From JANXQG01 sp963780045 (lineage in GTDB: Bacteria > Planctomycetota > Planctomycetia > Pirellulales > Thermoguttaceae): a stretch of 64,000 nucleotides of DNA. Made by a program: the position numbers and the translations under genes. The notes below the pieces were generated by a model, which ran no database searches, was not told where the DNA came from, and saw only the letters and a list, made by a program, of their open reading frames with translations. Below are positions 18,470 through 28,915 of this stretch, piece after piece (position 1 is the stretch's first letter; each line of letters starts with the position of its first letter). The stretch is from assembly GCA_963780045.1 (NCBI GenBank), contig CAVZZZ010000001.1:4588001-4652000 (forward strand), read 5' to 3'.

Positions 18470-19336
18470 TCACCTCAATCCCGGAGCTGCCTGCGTGCCC
18501 ATGTTGAGGAACTGGATCAAACAAACCATATCGGCATTGAACGCCATACCGCGGGCGTTGGCCTGCAGGGGAAAACCTTCTGTCTGCCCGTGCCGGAAAA
18601 ACGGTTCGGGCAGCACGCTGGACATGTGGAACAAGCCCCGCGCCAGCTCGTCGGGCAAGCCTAAGTCGCTTGCCGGGAACATGAACGGATCGGCGGCCGT
18701 CATGGAAAGGTGGCAGTTGAAAAACAGCACGTTGCCGTCTTCCGTGGCCAGCGACTTGAGGGCATCCGCATAGGGAATCGGATTTCCGTCTTGGGACTCG
18801 CCGTCGGAGATATGCACGACGATCGGCGGGAAGCTACGCGGATGCCGCATGATCCACTCATTTAAGAGTTGGTGCGCGTAATAGAGCATGTGGCACATTG
18901 GAGTTCCCCCTTCCGCCCGCGGATCGACCCAAACCGGCATTTCGCACGGCACCTGGAAGATTTCGCCGGTCTCTTCGTCGGGCAAGTACTGCATGCGCGT
19001 ATCGATCCGCGCCGGCGCAGCGCCGATTTCGGCGATCGAAACCAACGTCCTGCCCGCCAGCGGCCCTTGCAGCGCGGACTCGATGATCGGGTTCGCCTGC
19101 TGGTCGGTGCGATAACCGAAGACGCCGATGTCCATCCAGTCCTTGATGCCCTCGTCGCCGCTGGCGCGGATTGCCATGTTCTGAAGCCAACCGTTGATCG
19201 CCGCCACCAGCTCGTCGCACTTGCGGTTCGACGAATTGCCCAGCGGCTCTTCCATCGAAAACGACTGGTCCAAGAGGAAGAGGAAACAGGCCTTGTTCTG
19301 GCGGCTGATCGATTGGGTGTAGGGTGCGCGATACAT
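18470..19336 (-). CDS. VWA-domain protein (TerY/YegL-like)
   Basis: A 288-residue VWA protein. The first strand and metal-site motif FLLDQSFSM supply an intact DxSxS. Next come an amphipathic helix (CDELVAAINGWLQNM), GVFGYRTD, the threonine-region loop GTPMCHML, then IVVHISDGESQDG (second metal Asp). A C-terminal part ends with RGMAFNADMVCLIQFLN. TerY and YegL-type VWA proteins pair with a kinase and a PP2C, and all are here. It starts 7 bases after the kinase stop, so translation is coupled. Its likely cytosolic role is a Mg-dependent scaffold or kinase substrate. Confidence 0.85.
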   Translation of the reverse strand: MYRAPYTQSISRQNKACFLFLLDQSFSMEEPLGNSSNRKCDELVAAINGWLQNMAIRASGDEGIKDWMDIGVFGYRTDQQANPIIESALQGPLAGRTLVSIAEIGAAPARIDTRMQYLPDEETGEIFQVPCEMPVWVDPRAEGGTPMCHMLYYAHQLLNEWIMRHPRSFPPIVVHISDGESQDGNPIPYADALKSLATEDGNVLFFNCHLSMTAADPFMFPASDLGLPDELARGLFHMSSVLPEPFFRHGQTEGFPLQANARGMAFNADMVCLIQFLNMGTQAAPGLR

Positions 19337-19343
19337 GACTGCT

Positions 19344-21757
19344 TCATGCGGTTTCCGGGGATTCACTGCGCCGCGCAAACAGACGCGGCCATTTCCAGCG
19401 CGATCGAGGCTCGATTTGGCCCAGGATCAAGGGAGGACTGTAAAGCTTTTGCGGGCCAAGGTCCACGACCGCCCAGACCGCGACGCTGCTTCCCTCCCAC
19501 GCTTTCTCCACAGGGATCAGCCGGCCCGCGCCGTTTGCCGCTACATCAGCGGCCGAAACGTTCTCATGCCACTTCGCGTCGAGCTTCTCGGGATCGTCGC
19601 CTGCTTTCGGCTCGGCCGTGCAGACTGCCAGGATGCACTGTTGGGACAGCCGGGGATCGGGCCACTTCCAGGCGGCGCGGAGTCCACCCTCTGGCTTCTC
19701 CGCGGGAACGAGCGCCGATTGTTCCGGCGGTAAGCCGAGTCCAAGCTTTTCCAGCGGCAGCAACTCGCTGCGGACCCATTGAGCGAGTATCGGTTGGTAC
19801 GGCGCAAAGCGCTCGGCCTGCGCGCGGACAGCACGCGCGTCAAATTCTTGCGCAAACTCGGCCGGCGCGGACGGAGCATCGTGTGCCGCGGCCTCCGAGC
19901 CATTTTGGTTTGCAATGGCGATACTCAACGCTGACAACAGCGAATCAATCTTGCCCATGCGCTCGCGGGCGGCAGCCAGCGCGTCAGCCGCCGCCTGCGA
20001 CAAGGGATAGTTGGTCAAACAGCGCTTGCTTCCCCACTGAACGATTCCGGCATCGTCGCGGGCGTCAATGCTTGTTTGGAGGCGCTTGAGCACCTCCTTT
20101 CGCACAGCCGCCATTTGATAGATCGGCCGCCACTTGTCCGCCTCGCGGCACTTGGCCATCAGTTTGTTTTTCCATACTTTCAGTATCTTGGCGTCGCGCT
20201 CGTCGGCCGGCAACGAGCTGGTGATTTTTGCAAGTGCCCGCAGCACGGGCAGCCGCTCCTCGGCCACCGCGATCCTTTCACCCCATTCGATGCTCACGAA
20301 TTGCTCGCACTGGGCCTTGACGATCGACTGCCACGCAGCGACAATCGCCGCCTCGCTGTTGTCCTCTTTCAGCGCCTTTTCCAACTTCGCGAAGGCCCGT
20401 ACGCGCCGCATCGCCAAGGCCGACCGCTCCAACAGGCTGTAGCGGTAACCTTGCGGCAACTTCGCGGCGATCGACACGACGCCCTTCTCGCCTGAAAGGC
20501 TTATCGTGCCGGCTGTCTGCTGAACCTGGTGCCTCAGACGCTCCACGAGCTGCAGGCGCTGCCACGCCTCGAGGAAGCGCGGACGCTGCTGTTCGGCCGG
20601 CGGATAATTGGCGAACACCGGCTCCTTCCAGGCCTCGATCAATTGCCGGTCGACCTGCTCGCTCAACTCGGCGGGAATGCCCGCGAATTTCGTCCATGCT
20701 TCCTGCCGGCAGACGTGCTCGTAGGCCATGTTGATCAGCGGCTGCAAACGGGCCGGCGCATCGCGGAAGTGGCCGCGGCGATTCAACAGGTCAACGGCCG
20801 CCGCCCACTGCTGCCCGGCAAGCAGGCGCTCGACCTCGGCATAATTGTTGGCTAATTGGCCCAGCGGCGGGACCTCCATCATCTGCGACTGCCATAGTCC
20901 AAACAGCTTTTCGCTGAGGCCGCGGAGGTCGCTGTCGCCCAATTGCAGCAAGTCGTAGTAAAGCGGCGATTGGGCGGGCGCTGGAAATCCTCGCGGCGGA
21001 AAAGAATCTTGTCGTAGCCGGAGTGCCCAACGTACTTCGGCCACAGGGCCGGCTGAACGGCCAGTGCTCGCAGCGCGACGTAAATCACCAGGGCAGAGAA
21101 ATTGTCGAGGTCCAGCGAAAGGAGCGTGCCCGCGCCGCGCTCGCGATGCTGGTACGGCTCGACGCCGACCTCCAGGTTCCGCCGGCCCACCAGCGGCGGC
21201 ACGCACATGCCGTCGTAATCGACCAGCTTGATCTGCCAGGACGGCGTGACCATCACGTTGGCGTGCTGCAAGTCGCCGTGGGCGATGGAATGGTCGTTCA
21301 TCTCCTGCACCGCCTCCAGCCAGCGCTCGGCAATCTGCGAGATCGCCTCGCGATGCCCTTCCATGCAGCGTGCCGCGAGCCAGTTGAAGAGCGTTTCGCC
21401 TTGCACCCACTCCATGACGATCAACGGATACCACTTGCCGTCGCCGGCGGAGCGGATTGCGCGATCGCGATACTCGAAATCGATGAGGCACTTCAGCTTG
21501 CGGCCCTGTAGATAGCCGCCGATCAGGTCATACCGCTCGCGGCGTTCGGGCGATTCCGTGGTGAATACGCGGACGGCGAAAGGCTGCTGGTTGTCAGAAT
21601 CGATCGCCTTGTAGACGACAGCAAAGGCGCCCGCCCAGGGCCGCGGCTGGTTTTGCCCATTTTTCTCGATTAAAGAGCGCTGCAACCTCGGGTCGCGAAA
21701 GGCGATCCGCGGGTTCTGCAGCGTGGCGCTGAAATGGGAGGCCAGGGGCCAGGACAT
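19344..21757 (-). CDS. YegI/TerY-P-type protein kinase with long C-terminal region (one frameshift)
   Basis: Two frames join near 20985 into about 805 residues. The kinase domain (residues ~1-260) shows the opening LQNPRIAFRDPRLQ and PRPWAGAFAVVYKA typical of kinases paired with VWA and PP2C genes. The usual VAIK lysine strand reads FAVRVF. IVMEWVQGETLFNWL, the catalytic loop HGDLQHANVMV in place of HRD, and KLVDYDGM in place of DFG follow. The rest is mainly helical and ends in a Trp-rich beta segment (WKWPDP). The frameshift is a one-base loss in a CGCCCGCCC run. The Arg in the lysine strand and the HGD loop suit this divergent family and do not by themselves prove inactivity. It is the first gene of the cluster that continues with the VWA, membrane, VWA-like and PP2C genes. 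Confidence 0.82.
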
Positions 21758-21905
21758 GGCGGCGGAAGTAATGAAATCCGAACGGCGAAAAACCTGCCGG
21801 CGGCGCGGAGGAATAATCCGCTGCGCTGTCTGTCGTGCGGGTTTATCATCTATTTTAACCTACCCGCAGCCAGAGGGGATGCCAATTCCACCGGAACCGC
21901 CAAGG

Positions 21906-24758
21906 TTATTTGATCCCTTCAGGCAGCACGACGTCCGCGCGGCGCGACTCCGGTGCGACGGCAAGCCGCTCGATACGGCCGTGGCGATAGATGCATTCGA
22001 CGGTCGTCCGCCGCGGGGCATGGAGCTTGAAATCGACGTCCCACGCCTTGGGCCACGCCGGCAAAAGCAACAGCTTGTCGCCAACCGGTTGCAGGAGCAT
22101 GAGCTGCAAGGTTTCCATCAAGTTGCCGCCGTGGTTTTGATCAGGCAGCCAGTCGTAGTTCGGGCCCCAAGTTGCCGGCCAGCGATAAGCGCGGTTGGAA
22201 TTCGCGCATTTAACCTTGAGAATTCGCGCCGCCTCGTCGGTCAGACCCAGCAGCGCCGCACAATTGCCGTCGTAGCCCCAGCCGACATCGAGATGATTGC
22301 GCTGCGCGGCGTAAGCGGCTCGGGCTTCTTCCAGTCCGGGCCGGCCCATGCCGTAAAGCCGGAACGGCCATATCGCGTACAGTTCGGGGTTTTCAATATT
22401 CGACCGCCTGGCATCGTATTTCTGCGCCGGCGCCAGCCGCCGGACGGTGCGATCGCCGATCTTGGCTTCCTCGATTGGAACCGTCGGACACGCCGCCTGC
22501 ATGCGGCGGAAAAACTCCCGTTGTTTCGGAGTAGTGAGGCGCTCCGGCAGCGCGCAAAGCCGCGCTGTAATGTCGTTCAGACCTGCCGTCGTCGGCATGT
22601 CGTTGATTACTCCGCTCTGGTAGGTCTCCACCGCTTGCGTCGGATCGAGCACGACGCGGCCCTCGGAGTCCTTCTTGAACCGCGTATCAAAGTATTTCAG
22701 CACCGATTCGGCCATCGGCAACACGCGGCCGGTAAGAAATTGCTCGTCGCCGGTGTAGTTCCAGCGGTCCAACATCAAGGCGACGAGTTCCGGGCCTTGG
22801 TTCCAGGCATATCGCCAGTAAAGACACTTTACGTCCTTGGGCTGATGCCCGGCGCGGTCCCAGCCGTAGTCGCCGTTGGAATACGTGCCCCAGACGGTCA
22901 TCGTTTCGGGGAAGTAAGCACCCTCGGCAGCGTGATAGAGCTTCGTGCGGGCCTCGGCCAGCGGCCGCGCGGCTTCGTACATGCTAAAGAGCGGCTCCAT
23001 CATCTCGAAGTCGCCCGCGGCGGGCATGGGGTGATACATGTGGCGAAGGTTCTGCCACCAGTGGCAATCGCCCCATGCCCGCCAATCGGCATTGTACGGC
23101 CTGCGCATGGCTTTCGGTTCGACGGTAAATTGGCCGCCATTGAACTTGATCGGGTACGGGCCGCGGCCGCCGATTGCCTGCATGTAGCGCTGGAGCGTGT
23201 AGGCGCGGGTGACCGATGCAGACTTCGCGCCGTCGCCTTCGGCAACGAGGCGGCCGTCAAGATAAATTCGCATGGCGCCGCTTGCGATGTCACAAGTCGC
23301 AGCGACATGGTAGGTCTTGCCGGCCTTGAGAATGCCGTGCGCCGCTGTGAGCGCGGTCGACCCGACGATCAGCCGCAGCGTGTCGCCAGGATGCGTGTCC
23401 AAGAGGAAGCCGTCTCTGCCGCCGGCGGTCAGCCGGTCGAAGATGCGGCCTGGGGTAAGCGTCTTTGGCTTAATGACTGCTTCGAGCGTGAAGCCCGTCC
23501 TCAGTTTTACGTGCTGCTTGTCGATCGTATGCGGCTGGCCGTCACCGGATTCAATCAGGTCCTGCTGCGGCACGTTCATCAAAGTCGGGTCATTTCCCAG
23601 GTGCCGAACGAGCACCTTGGGGGGAAGAGCTTTGTCATAGACGCTCTCGCTTATGATATCTCCCGGAAACTCATTGCCGCCATTGGAATCGTAGCCGATG
23701 CGCAACGGATGGTTACCGCCGGGAATATCCTGGCCCTGGTCGCCGTCAACGACGACTCGCGATCGGTCCCAGAAGGCGTTCCACCAGAATTCCGTCCGCG
23801 CACGTCGTCCCGTGTTGGGCACAAGATTCTCGGATTCAGGATGGTCCATAGCCAGCTTGTGGGCCTTTTCCAGCCATTCTTGGCCCGAGGCAGCCTGAAA
23901 ACATGGACAGGCCACTCGAATTTGAAACTCGTCAAGAGTTATGGCCGATTCCAGGGAGTGGTTTCCGACAGGCTTGAAAGTGTTCGCCCGTTCATTCAAG
24001 GACGCGTGCGGCCTGTTATAAGCGGTGATACATCCGCCAAATGTTCGGTGCATCAGTGGATCATGGGCCGTTTTGTAAACCGATTCGAGTGATTGCGTCT
24101 TGAGCGTCGAGGCGAAGGCGCTTGAAGATTCGTTCCGATGATACCAGACGATCGATCCCTTAGACGCAGGCGGGAAAACATCCGCCGACTCGATCACCGG
24201 AGTTGGTGAACTGTGCAACGTCCAAGACGACTTGAGTTCCTCTCCGGCAAGCGAATGCGGTTTCAAGCGCCAATTGTCGGCGGAAACTTTGACCTGGACA
24301 GGTTGGCGCGAAATCCCTTCGATACAGATGACGGGGGCTGCGGCGTCGACATAGACCTTGAGCTTGACGCCCGTCTTGACGTCACCCTTGGTGTTCATGT
24401 CACCCGCGGTAATCTCGCACATTCCGTCACGAAGGATCAGTTCCTGCCGGAACTGCATTCCCGTCTTGAACGGATTGGGATCGAGAGAAATCCGCACGCC
24501 GCCGACCTTGACCAACCGCGCCGTTTCCGTGAACGAATCGTTGCGGCTGATGTAGAACCGCAGGTCCCCGTCTTCCTCGACCCAGAGATTGATGCCAACC
24601 TGGCCATTGCCCAGCGGCATCGAGCCGGCCGCGTCGTGGCTGGGCCAGGTCCAGGCCACATTGTACGGCGTAGTGTAGTACGCCTGCCGATCCGCGCTCG
24701 ATTCCGCACGCGCGACGGCCGCGGACATGCCGAGCAACAGAAGTGCGAGGAGTTTCAC
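21906..24758 (-). CDS. Secreted DUF5703 glycoside-hydrolase-like protein with LamG insert
   Basis: A 950-residue protein with a signal peptide (MKLLALLLLGMSAAVARA). The N-terminal beta-sandwich carries PLGNGQVGINLWVEEDGDL and FYISRNDSF, as in DUF5703 and the related GH95-type N-domains. A LamG module at about 415-515 (TLEAVIKP, YLDGRLVAEG) follows. The C-terminal half is an alpha/alpha-barrel: CHWWQNLRHMYHP, CLYWRYAWNQGPE, a late METLQLMLLQ and LLLLPAWPKAWDV. The likely role is extracellular cleavage of a plant or algal glycan; fucosidase-like or rhamnosidase-like activity cannot be told apart by eye. It starts 14 bases after xylA and ends the rhaA-rhaT-xylA run, so it probably serves the same sugars. 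Confidence 0.8.
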   Translation of the reverse strand: MKLLALLLLGMSAAVARAESSADRQAYYTTPYNVAWTWPSHDAAGSMPLGNGQVGINLWVEEDGDLRFYISRNDSFTETARLVKVGGVRISLDPNPFKTGMQFRQELILRDGMCEITAGDMNTKGDVKTGVKLKVYVDAAAPVICIEGISRQPVQVKVSADNWRLKPHSLAGEELKSSWTLHSSPTPVIESADVFPPASKGSIVWYHRNESSSAFASTLKTQSLESVYKTAHDPLMHRTFGGCITAYNRPHASLNERANTFKPVGNHSLESAITLDEFQIRVACPCFQAASGQEWLEKAHKLAMDHPESENLVPNTGRRARTEFWWNAFWDRSRVVVDGDQGQDIPGGNHPLRIGYDSNGGNEFPGDIISESVYDKALPPKVLVRHLGNDPTLMNVPQQDLIESGDGQPHTIDKQHVKLRTGFTLEAVIKPKTLTPGRIFDRLTAGGRDGFLLDTHPGDTLRLIVGSTALTAAHGILKAGKTYHVAATCDIASGAMRIYLDGRLVAEGDGAKSASVTRAYTLQRYMQAIGGRGPYPIKFNGGQFTVEPKAMRRPYNADWRAWGDCHWWQNLRHMYHPMPAAGDFEMMEPLFSMYEAARPLAEARTKLYHAAEGAYFPETMTVWGTYSNGDYGWDRAGHQPKDVKCLYWRYAWNQGPELVALMLDRWNYTGDEQFLTGRVLPMAESVLKYFDTRFKKDSEGRVVLDPTQAVETYQSGVINDMPTTAGLNDITARLCALPERLTTPKQREFFRRMQAACPTVPIEEAKIGDRTVRRLAPAQKYDARRSNIENPELYAIWPFRLYGMGRPGLEEARAAYAAQRNHLDVGWGYDGNCAALLGLTDEAARILKVKCANSNRAYRWPATWGPNYDWLPDQNHGGNLMETLQLMLLQPVGDKLLLLPAWPKAWDVDFKLHAPRRTTVECIYRHGRIERLAVAPESRRADVVLPEGIK

Positions 24759-24772
24759 GGTTGGCGTCGAGT

Positions 24773-26084
24773 CTAGAACACGTACCGGTTCACAATGTTC
24801 TCCAGCAGTTCCTGCCGGCCGCTGGTGTTGGGCGTCACGTCGCCCTTAGCGAGCATGTACTTCTCCAGCGAGGCGAAACCATGCTTGCCGGCCTCGATCT
24901 CGGCGCCGACGCCGCTGTCCCAGGAGGCGTAACGCTGCTTCAGGAAGTTGTCGATCTCGCTTTCGGCGCGAACGGCGGCGGCGATCTTCAGTCCCTTGGC
25001 GAAGGCGTCCATGCCGCCAATGTGCGCGTAGAAGAGATCGACCGGCTCGAAGCTTTCGCGCCGCACCTTGGCGTCGAAGTTCAGGCCGCCGGTGGTGAAG
25101 CCGCCGTACTTCATAAGCACGAGCATCATCTTCGTCGTCAGGTAAACGTCTGTGGGGAACTGGTCGGTGTCCCAACCAAGGAGCAAATCCCCCGCGTTCG
25201 CGTCCACCGAGCCGAGAAATCCCTGCGCCGGCGTAGTCCATTTCATGCTCGATTGAGTGTCCGGCGAGCGTGGCGTGGTTCGTCTCGATGTTCATCTTCA
25301 CGTGGTCGGCCAGGCCGTAAGCGCGGAGGAAGTTGATGCATGCGGCGCAGTCGAAATCGTACTGGTGCTTCGTCGGCTCCTTGGGTTTCGGCTCGAAGTA
25401 GAACTGCCCGGTGAAGCCGATTTCGCGGGAGTAATCGACGGCCATGTGCATGAACTTGGCGAGGTGGTCCAGCTCGCGCTTCATGTCGGTGTTCCAGAGG
25501 TTCTGGTAGCCCTCGCGCCCGCCCCAGAATGTGTAGCCCGCGCCGCCAAGCTCCTTGGTCACTTCCAAAGCCTTCTTTACTTGGGCGGCGGCAAAGGCGA
25601 AGGAGTCGGCATTCGGACTGGTGGCCGCGCCGTGGACGTAGCGCGTATTGCTGAACAGGTTGGCTGTGCCCCAAAGCATCTTAATGCCCGTCCGCTGCAT
25701 CTCTTCCTTGATGACCTTGACCACGGCGTCGAGGTTTTTGTTCGTCTCGGCCAGCGACGCGCCTTCGGGCGCGACGTCGCGGTCGTGGAAGCAGAAGAAC
25801 GGGGTGGTCAGCTTCTCCATGAACTCGAAGGCCACGCGGACCCGCCGCTGGGCCATGTCGACGTTATCGACGCCGCACTCCCACGGGCGGAGCATCGTGC
25901 CAGGGCCGAACGGGTCGCTGCCGGTTCCGCGGAAGGAATGCCAATAGGCGACGCTGAAGCGGAAGTGATCCTTCATCGTCTTGCCGGCCACGACTTCCGA
26001 CTCGTTGTAGTGGCGGAAGGCGAGCGGATTTTTGGATTGCGGGCCTTCGTAACGGATTTTGGAGACTTCGGCAAATGCGTTCAT
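24773..26084 (-). CDS. xylA: Xylose isomerase (one frameshift)
   Basis: About 437 residues, the length of type II xylose isomerases, which interconvert D-xylose and D-xylulose. The first frame begins at ATG 26084 and carries FRFSVAYWHSF, the catalytic FCFHDRD, GTANLFS, YTFWGGREGY, the metal-site EPKPKEPTKHQYDFD and NIETNHATLAGH. The second frame takes over near 25235 and carries GFLGSVDAN, LLGWDTDQFPTD (metal ligands) and GGLNFDAK. Comparing spacing with the family (A-x-x-x-G before LGS), two bases were lost in a GGCGC run. All catalytic residues are present across the two frames, so the gene is probably intact in the organism. No xylulokinase is beside it. Confidence 0.88.
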
Positions 26085-26170
26085 AAGAGGTCCTTCGTTA
26101 GTCGAATTCGTATGTTATAGAAGTTCTAATGGGCCGCGCGATTGGGATTCCATGGGTCCTATGCGAGGTT

Positions 26171-27334
26171 TCAGGGGGTCGCGGGGAGCGTGGCGAGATA
26201 GTTGCCATACCCGACAATAATGGTCGCGCCGACCAGAGACGCCAGCCCGGTCACGACGAGAACGATCGTGCGGCTGCTTGCTCCCTTCCACTCCCGCAGG
26301 GCGATTCCCCAAAGCGTGCTGAAGATGATAATGCTCGCCATGTGCAATGTCCAACTGGAGAATTCGTACCGTCCCATCTGGGTTTTACCCATCGTGTAAA
26401 AGAAGAACTGAAAGTACCACGTGGTCCCGGCAAGGGCGCAGAAGAAGTAGTTCGCAAGCAGCGGAACGCGCGGTGGCTCCGGCTTGGAGTGCGGGATTTG
26501 TTCGAATACTTCCTCGCTCGGCGCATCGATGGCCGTTTCGAAGACGCTCTCTTTCTCGCCCAGCCTCACCAGGGGGTTGACGTACTGATGTCCCGTCTTA
26601 TTCTTAACGTTCAGTATCACGCACCAAGTGAAATTGGAAGTGAAACCGCCCAGGAGCACGACGACGAGGACCGGCAGTCCAACCCAAATCTCGCCTGTCC
26701 CGTGGAGTTTCGTGATTACCTCGATGGGTTTGCCGGCGTCGAGCCCGTAGGCGAAGCACGCGCTCAAGATGCCGGAAACCGTGGCCACGAGGATGCCCTT
26801 CTGGAAATTGAATTCTTTGATCGCAAGTTTCTTTTGTTCGTCGGGCATTTCGCGCTCCTTGGACATGCCCGCCATGCCGGCGATCGCGATGCCCAGGATG
26901 CAAACGGCGACGCCGCCGAGAATAACCAGCCCCGATGTCGTTCCGAGAACTTTGCTGGCGAACTCGCCGTGAAAGATTGGCGGCATCAGGGTGCCGAAAG
27001 CCGCGCAGTATCCAAGGGCCACGGCCATTCCCAGCGACATACCAAGGTAACGCATGGTGAGGCCGAAAGTAAGGTTGCCGAATCCCCACATCAGGCCCCA
27101 AAAATACGCCCAGAAGAGGCACGACGTCGGCGCTTCACCGAGGACCGAAAGCAGGTCCTTGGTCAGAAGCGAGCCGAGCACCCACGGGGCAATGATCCAA
27201 CTGAAGAAGCCGCCCACGAGCCAGTAGGTTTCCCAGGACCATCGCCGTACGAAACGAAAGGGCACGTAGAAGCTGCCCGACGCCAGACCGCCCAGCCAGT
27301 GAAAGACAACGCCAAGAAACGGATTGGGATTCAT
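26171..27334 (-). CDS. rhaT: L-rhamnose/proton symporter
   Basis: A 387-residue membrane protein with about ten helices, of the RhaT family. NPNPFLGVVFHWLGGLASGSFYVPF is at the N-terminus, with RRWSWETYWLVGGFFSW, WGFGNLTFGLTMRYLGMSLG and LGYCAAFGTLMPP following. The protein is longer than E. coli RhaT (344) because of an extra charged loop (about residues 230-330). It starts 32 bases after rhaA on the same strand, so the two form a rhamnose uptake and isomerisation unit. Confidence 0.9.
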   Translation of the reverse strand: MNPNPFLGVVFHWLGGLASGSFYVPFRFVRRWSWETYWLVGGFFSWIIAPWVLGSLLTKDLLSVLGEAPTSCLFWAYFWGLMWGFGNLTFGLTMRYLGMSLGMAVALGYCAAFGTLMPPIFHGEFASKVLGTTSGLVILGGVAVCILGIAIAGMAGMSKEREMPDEQKKLAIKEFNFQKGILVATVSGILSACFAYGLDAGKPIEVITKLHGTGEIWVGLPVLVVVLLGGFTSNFTWCVILNVKNKTGHQYVNPLVRLGEKESVFETAIDAPSEEVFEQIPHSKPEPPRVPLLANYFFCALAGTTWYFQFFFYTMGKTQMGRYEFSSWTLHMASIIIFSTLWGIALREWKGASSRTIVLVVTGLASLVGATIIVGYGNYLATLPATP

Positions 27335-27366
27335 AGTTTTCGCCGATTCTCTCTTGCGGCAAGCAC

Positions 27367-28659
27367 TTAGGACCGCTTGGATAGGACGTCCTTTTCGTAG
27401 CGCTTTACTTCGCCGATCCACGCTGGCCCGACAGGAACGCCATTTCTCATGCAATGAAAATCCCAAACCGTGCCATAAGGCAGCGTCTTCAGCTCTTCCA
27501 GCAGCGCCAGCCGCGCCGTAAAATCGCCGCAGCGCTCAAGCTCGCGGAGCGTTTCAATCGGCTCCAACAGCGCGATGAGCAGCGCTTTGAGCATCGCCCG
27601 AGAGCCGATCACCCAGGCGGCAACGCGGTTGATCGAGGCGTCGAAGTAGTCCAGTCCGACGTGCGTGCGCGCGAGGAAATCGCCGCGGACCAGCTCCTGG
27701 GCGATTGCCAGCAGCGAATCGTCGACGATCACGACGTGGTCGCTGTCCCAGCGAATGCCGCGGCTGACGTGCAGCAGGATTTCGTCCAGGTAAGCGAACA
27801 CGGCCGAAAGCTTGTCCACGATGGTTTCCGTCGGATGGAAGTGGCCCGTGTCGAGAGTCAACAGCTTCTTCCGCGTGATCGCGTAGCCCAAGTAATACTC
27901 GTGCGATCCGACGACGTAGCTCTCCGAGCCGATTCCAAAGAGCTTGCTTTCAACCGCGTCAAGGTTGTAGTTTTGATCGACAGGCGCGGCGAAAACCTCG
28001 TCCAACGATTCCGTCAAACGCTCGCGCGGCGCGACGCGGTCGACCGGCAGGTCCTTCATGCCGTCGGGAATCCAGACGTTGGTGACGCACGGGCTTCCGA
28101 GTGCCTCTCCGATCGCTGCGCCAATTCGCCGGCAGGCAATGCCGTGCTCGATCCAGAACCGGCGAATGTCCGGATCGGCGTGCGACAGCGTCATGCCGTC
28201 GTCCGCCTTGGGGTGCGCGAAGTAGCTCGGATTGAAGTCCATGCCCAGCTTGTGCTCCTTGCACCAGTCGATCCAGCGGGTGAAATGCTCGGGGGAAATC
28301 TCGTTGCGACCGACGCGCTTGCCGCCCGTCTCGGCATACATGGCATGGAGGTTGAAGCGGTGGCGGCCGGGTATGAGCGAAAGCGCCTCAATGGCATCGC
28401 CGCGAAGTTCGTCGGGCGTGCGGGCCTTGCCGGGATAATTGCCCGTGACGGCCAATCCGCCGCCGATCTGATCGCTGGCTTTTTCGAAGCCGCCGACGTC
28501 GTCGCCTTGCCAGCAGTGCAGGGAGACGGAGACCGCCGCCAGGCGTGCCAGAGCGGCCTCGGCATCTACACCTAATGCGGCGTATCGCTCCCGCCCCGCC
28601 TTATATGCCGACTCGATCGAGCCATCGTTTGTGCGGACAGACTGAAATGTGGCAAGCAT
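27367..28659 (-). CDS. rhaA: L-rhamnose isomerase
   Basis: A 430-residue enzyme converting L-rhamnose to L-rhamnulose in a metal-dependent TIM barrel. Family stretches are VSVSLHCWQGDDVGGFE, GNYPGKARTPDELRGD, RFNLHAMYAE, MDFNPSYFAHPKADDGMTL, the metal-binding KLLTLDTGHFHPTE and HVSRGIRWDSDHVV. The ATG at 28659 gives the usual length. It is first in the minus-strand run rhaA-rhaT-xylA-DUF5703; 256 bases upstream are available for a promoter. Rhamnulokinase and rhamnulose-phosphate aldolase are absent from the window. Confidence 0.93.
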   Translation of the reverse strand: MLATFQSVRTNDGSIESAYKAGRERYAALGVDAEAALARLAAVSVSLHCWQGDDVGGFEKASDQIGGGLAVTGNYPGKARTPDELRGDAIEALSLIPGRHRFNLHAMYAETGGKRVGRNEISPEHFTRWIDWCKEHKLGMDFNPSYFAHPKADDGMTLSHADPDIRRFWIEHGIACRRIGAAIGEALGSPCVTNVWIPDGMKDLPVDRVAPRERLTESLDEVFAAPVDQNYNLDAVESKLFGIGSESYVVGSHEYYLGYAITRKKLLTLDTGHFHPTETIVDKLSAVFAYLDEILLHVSRGIRWDSDHVVIVDDSLLAIAQELVRGDFLARTHVGLDYFDASINRVAAWVIGSRAMLKALLIALLEPIETLRELERCGDFTARLALLEELKTLPYGTVWDFHCMRNGVPVGPAWIGEVKRYEKDVLSKRS

Positions 28660-28915
28660 GGTATACGCGGATTGCGAGGTCCGGCGCAAGGGGTAGTTCG
28701 CAGACCGGCAGATGCGGGACCACCCAGGGTCAATACAGCACAGCACCACCGCGGGGAATACGCGGTCACCGTCCCCGAAACCGCGGCGGCGTTCCGCCGA
28801 TTATAGCTGGTCCAGAAAAGATTCCAAGTGGGGCAACAACGTCGATTGCACCGCGAAACTACGTCGAAATCCGCAGCCCGTCAGACAAGGACAAGTCGCC
28901 GCGGCCCCTTCGCGG

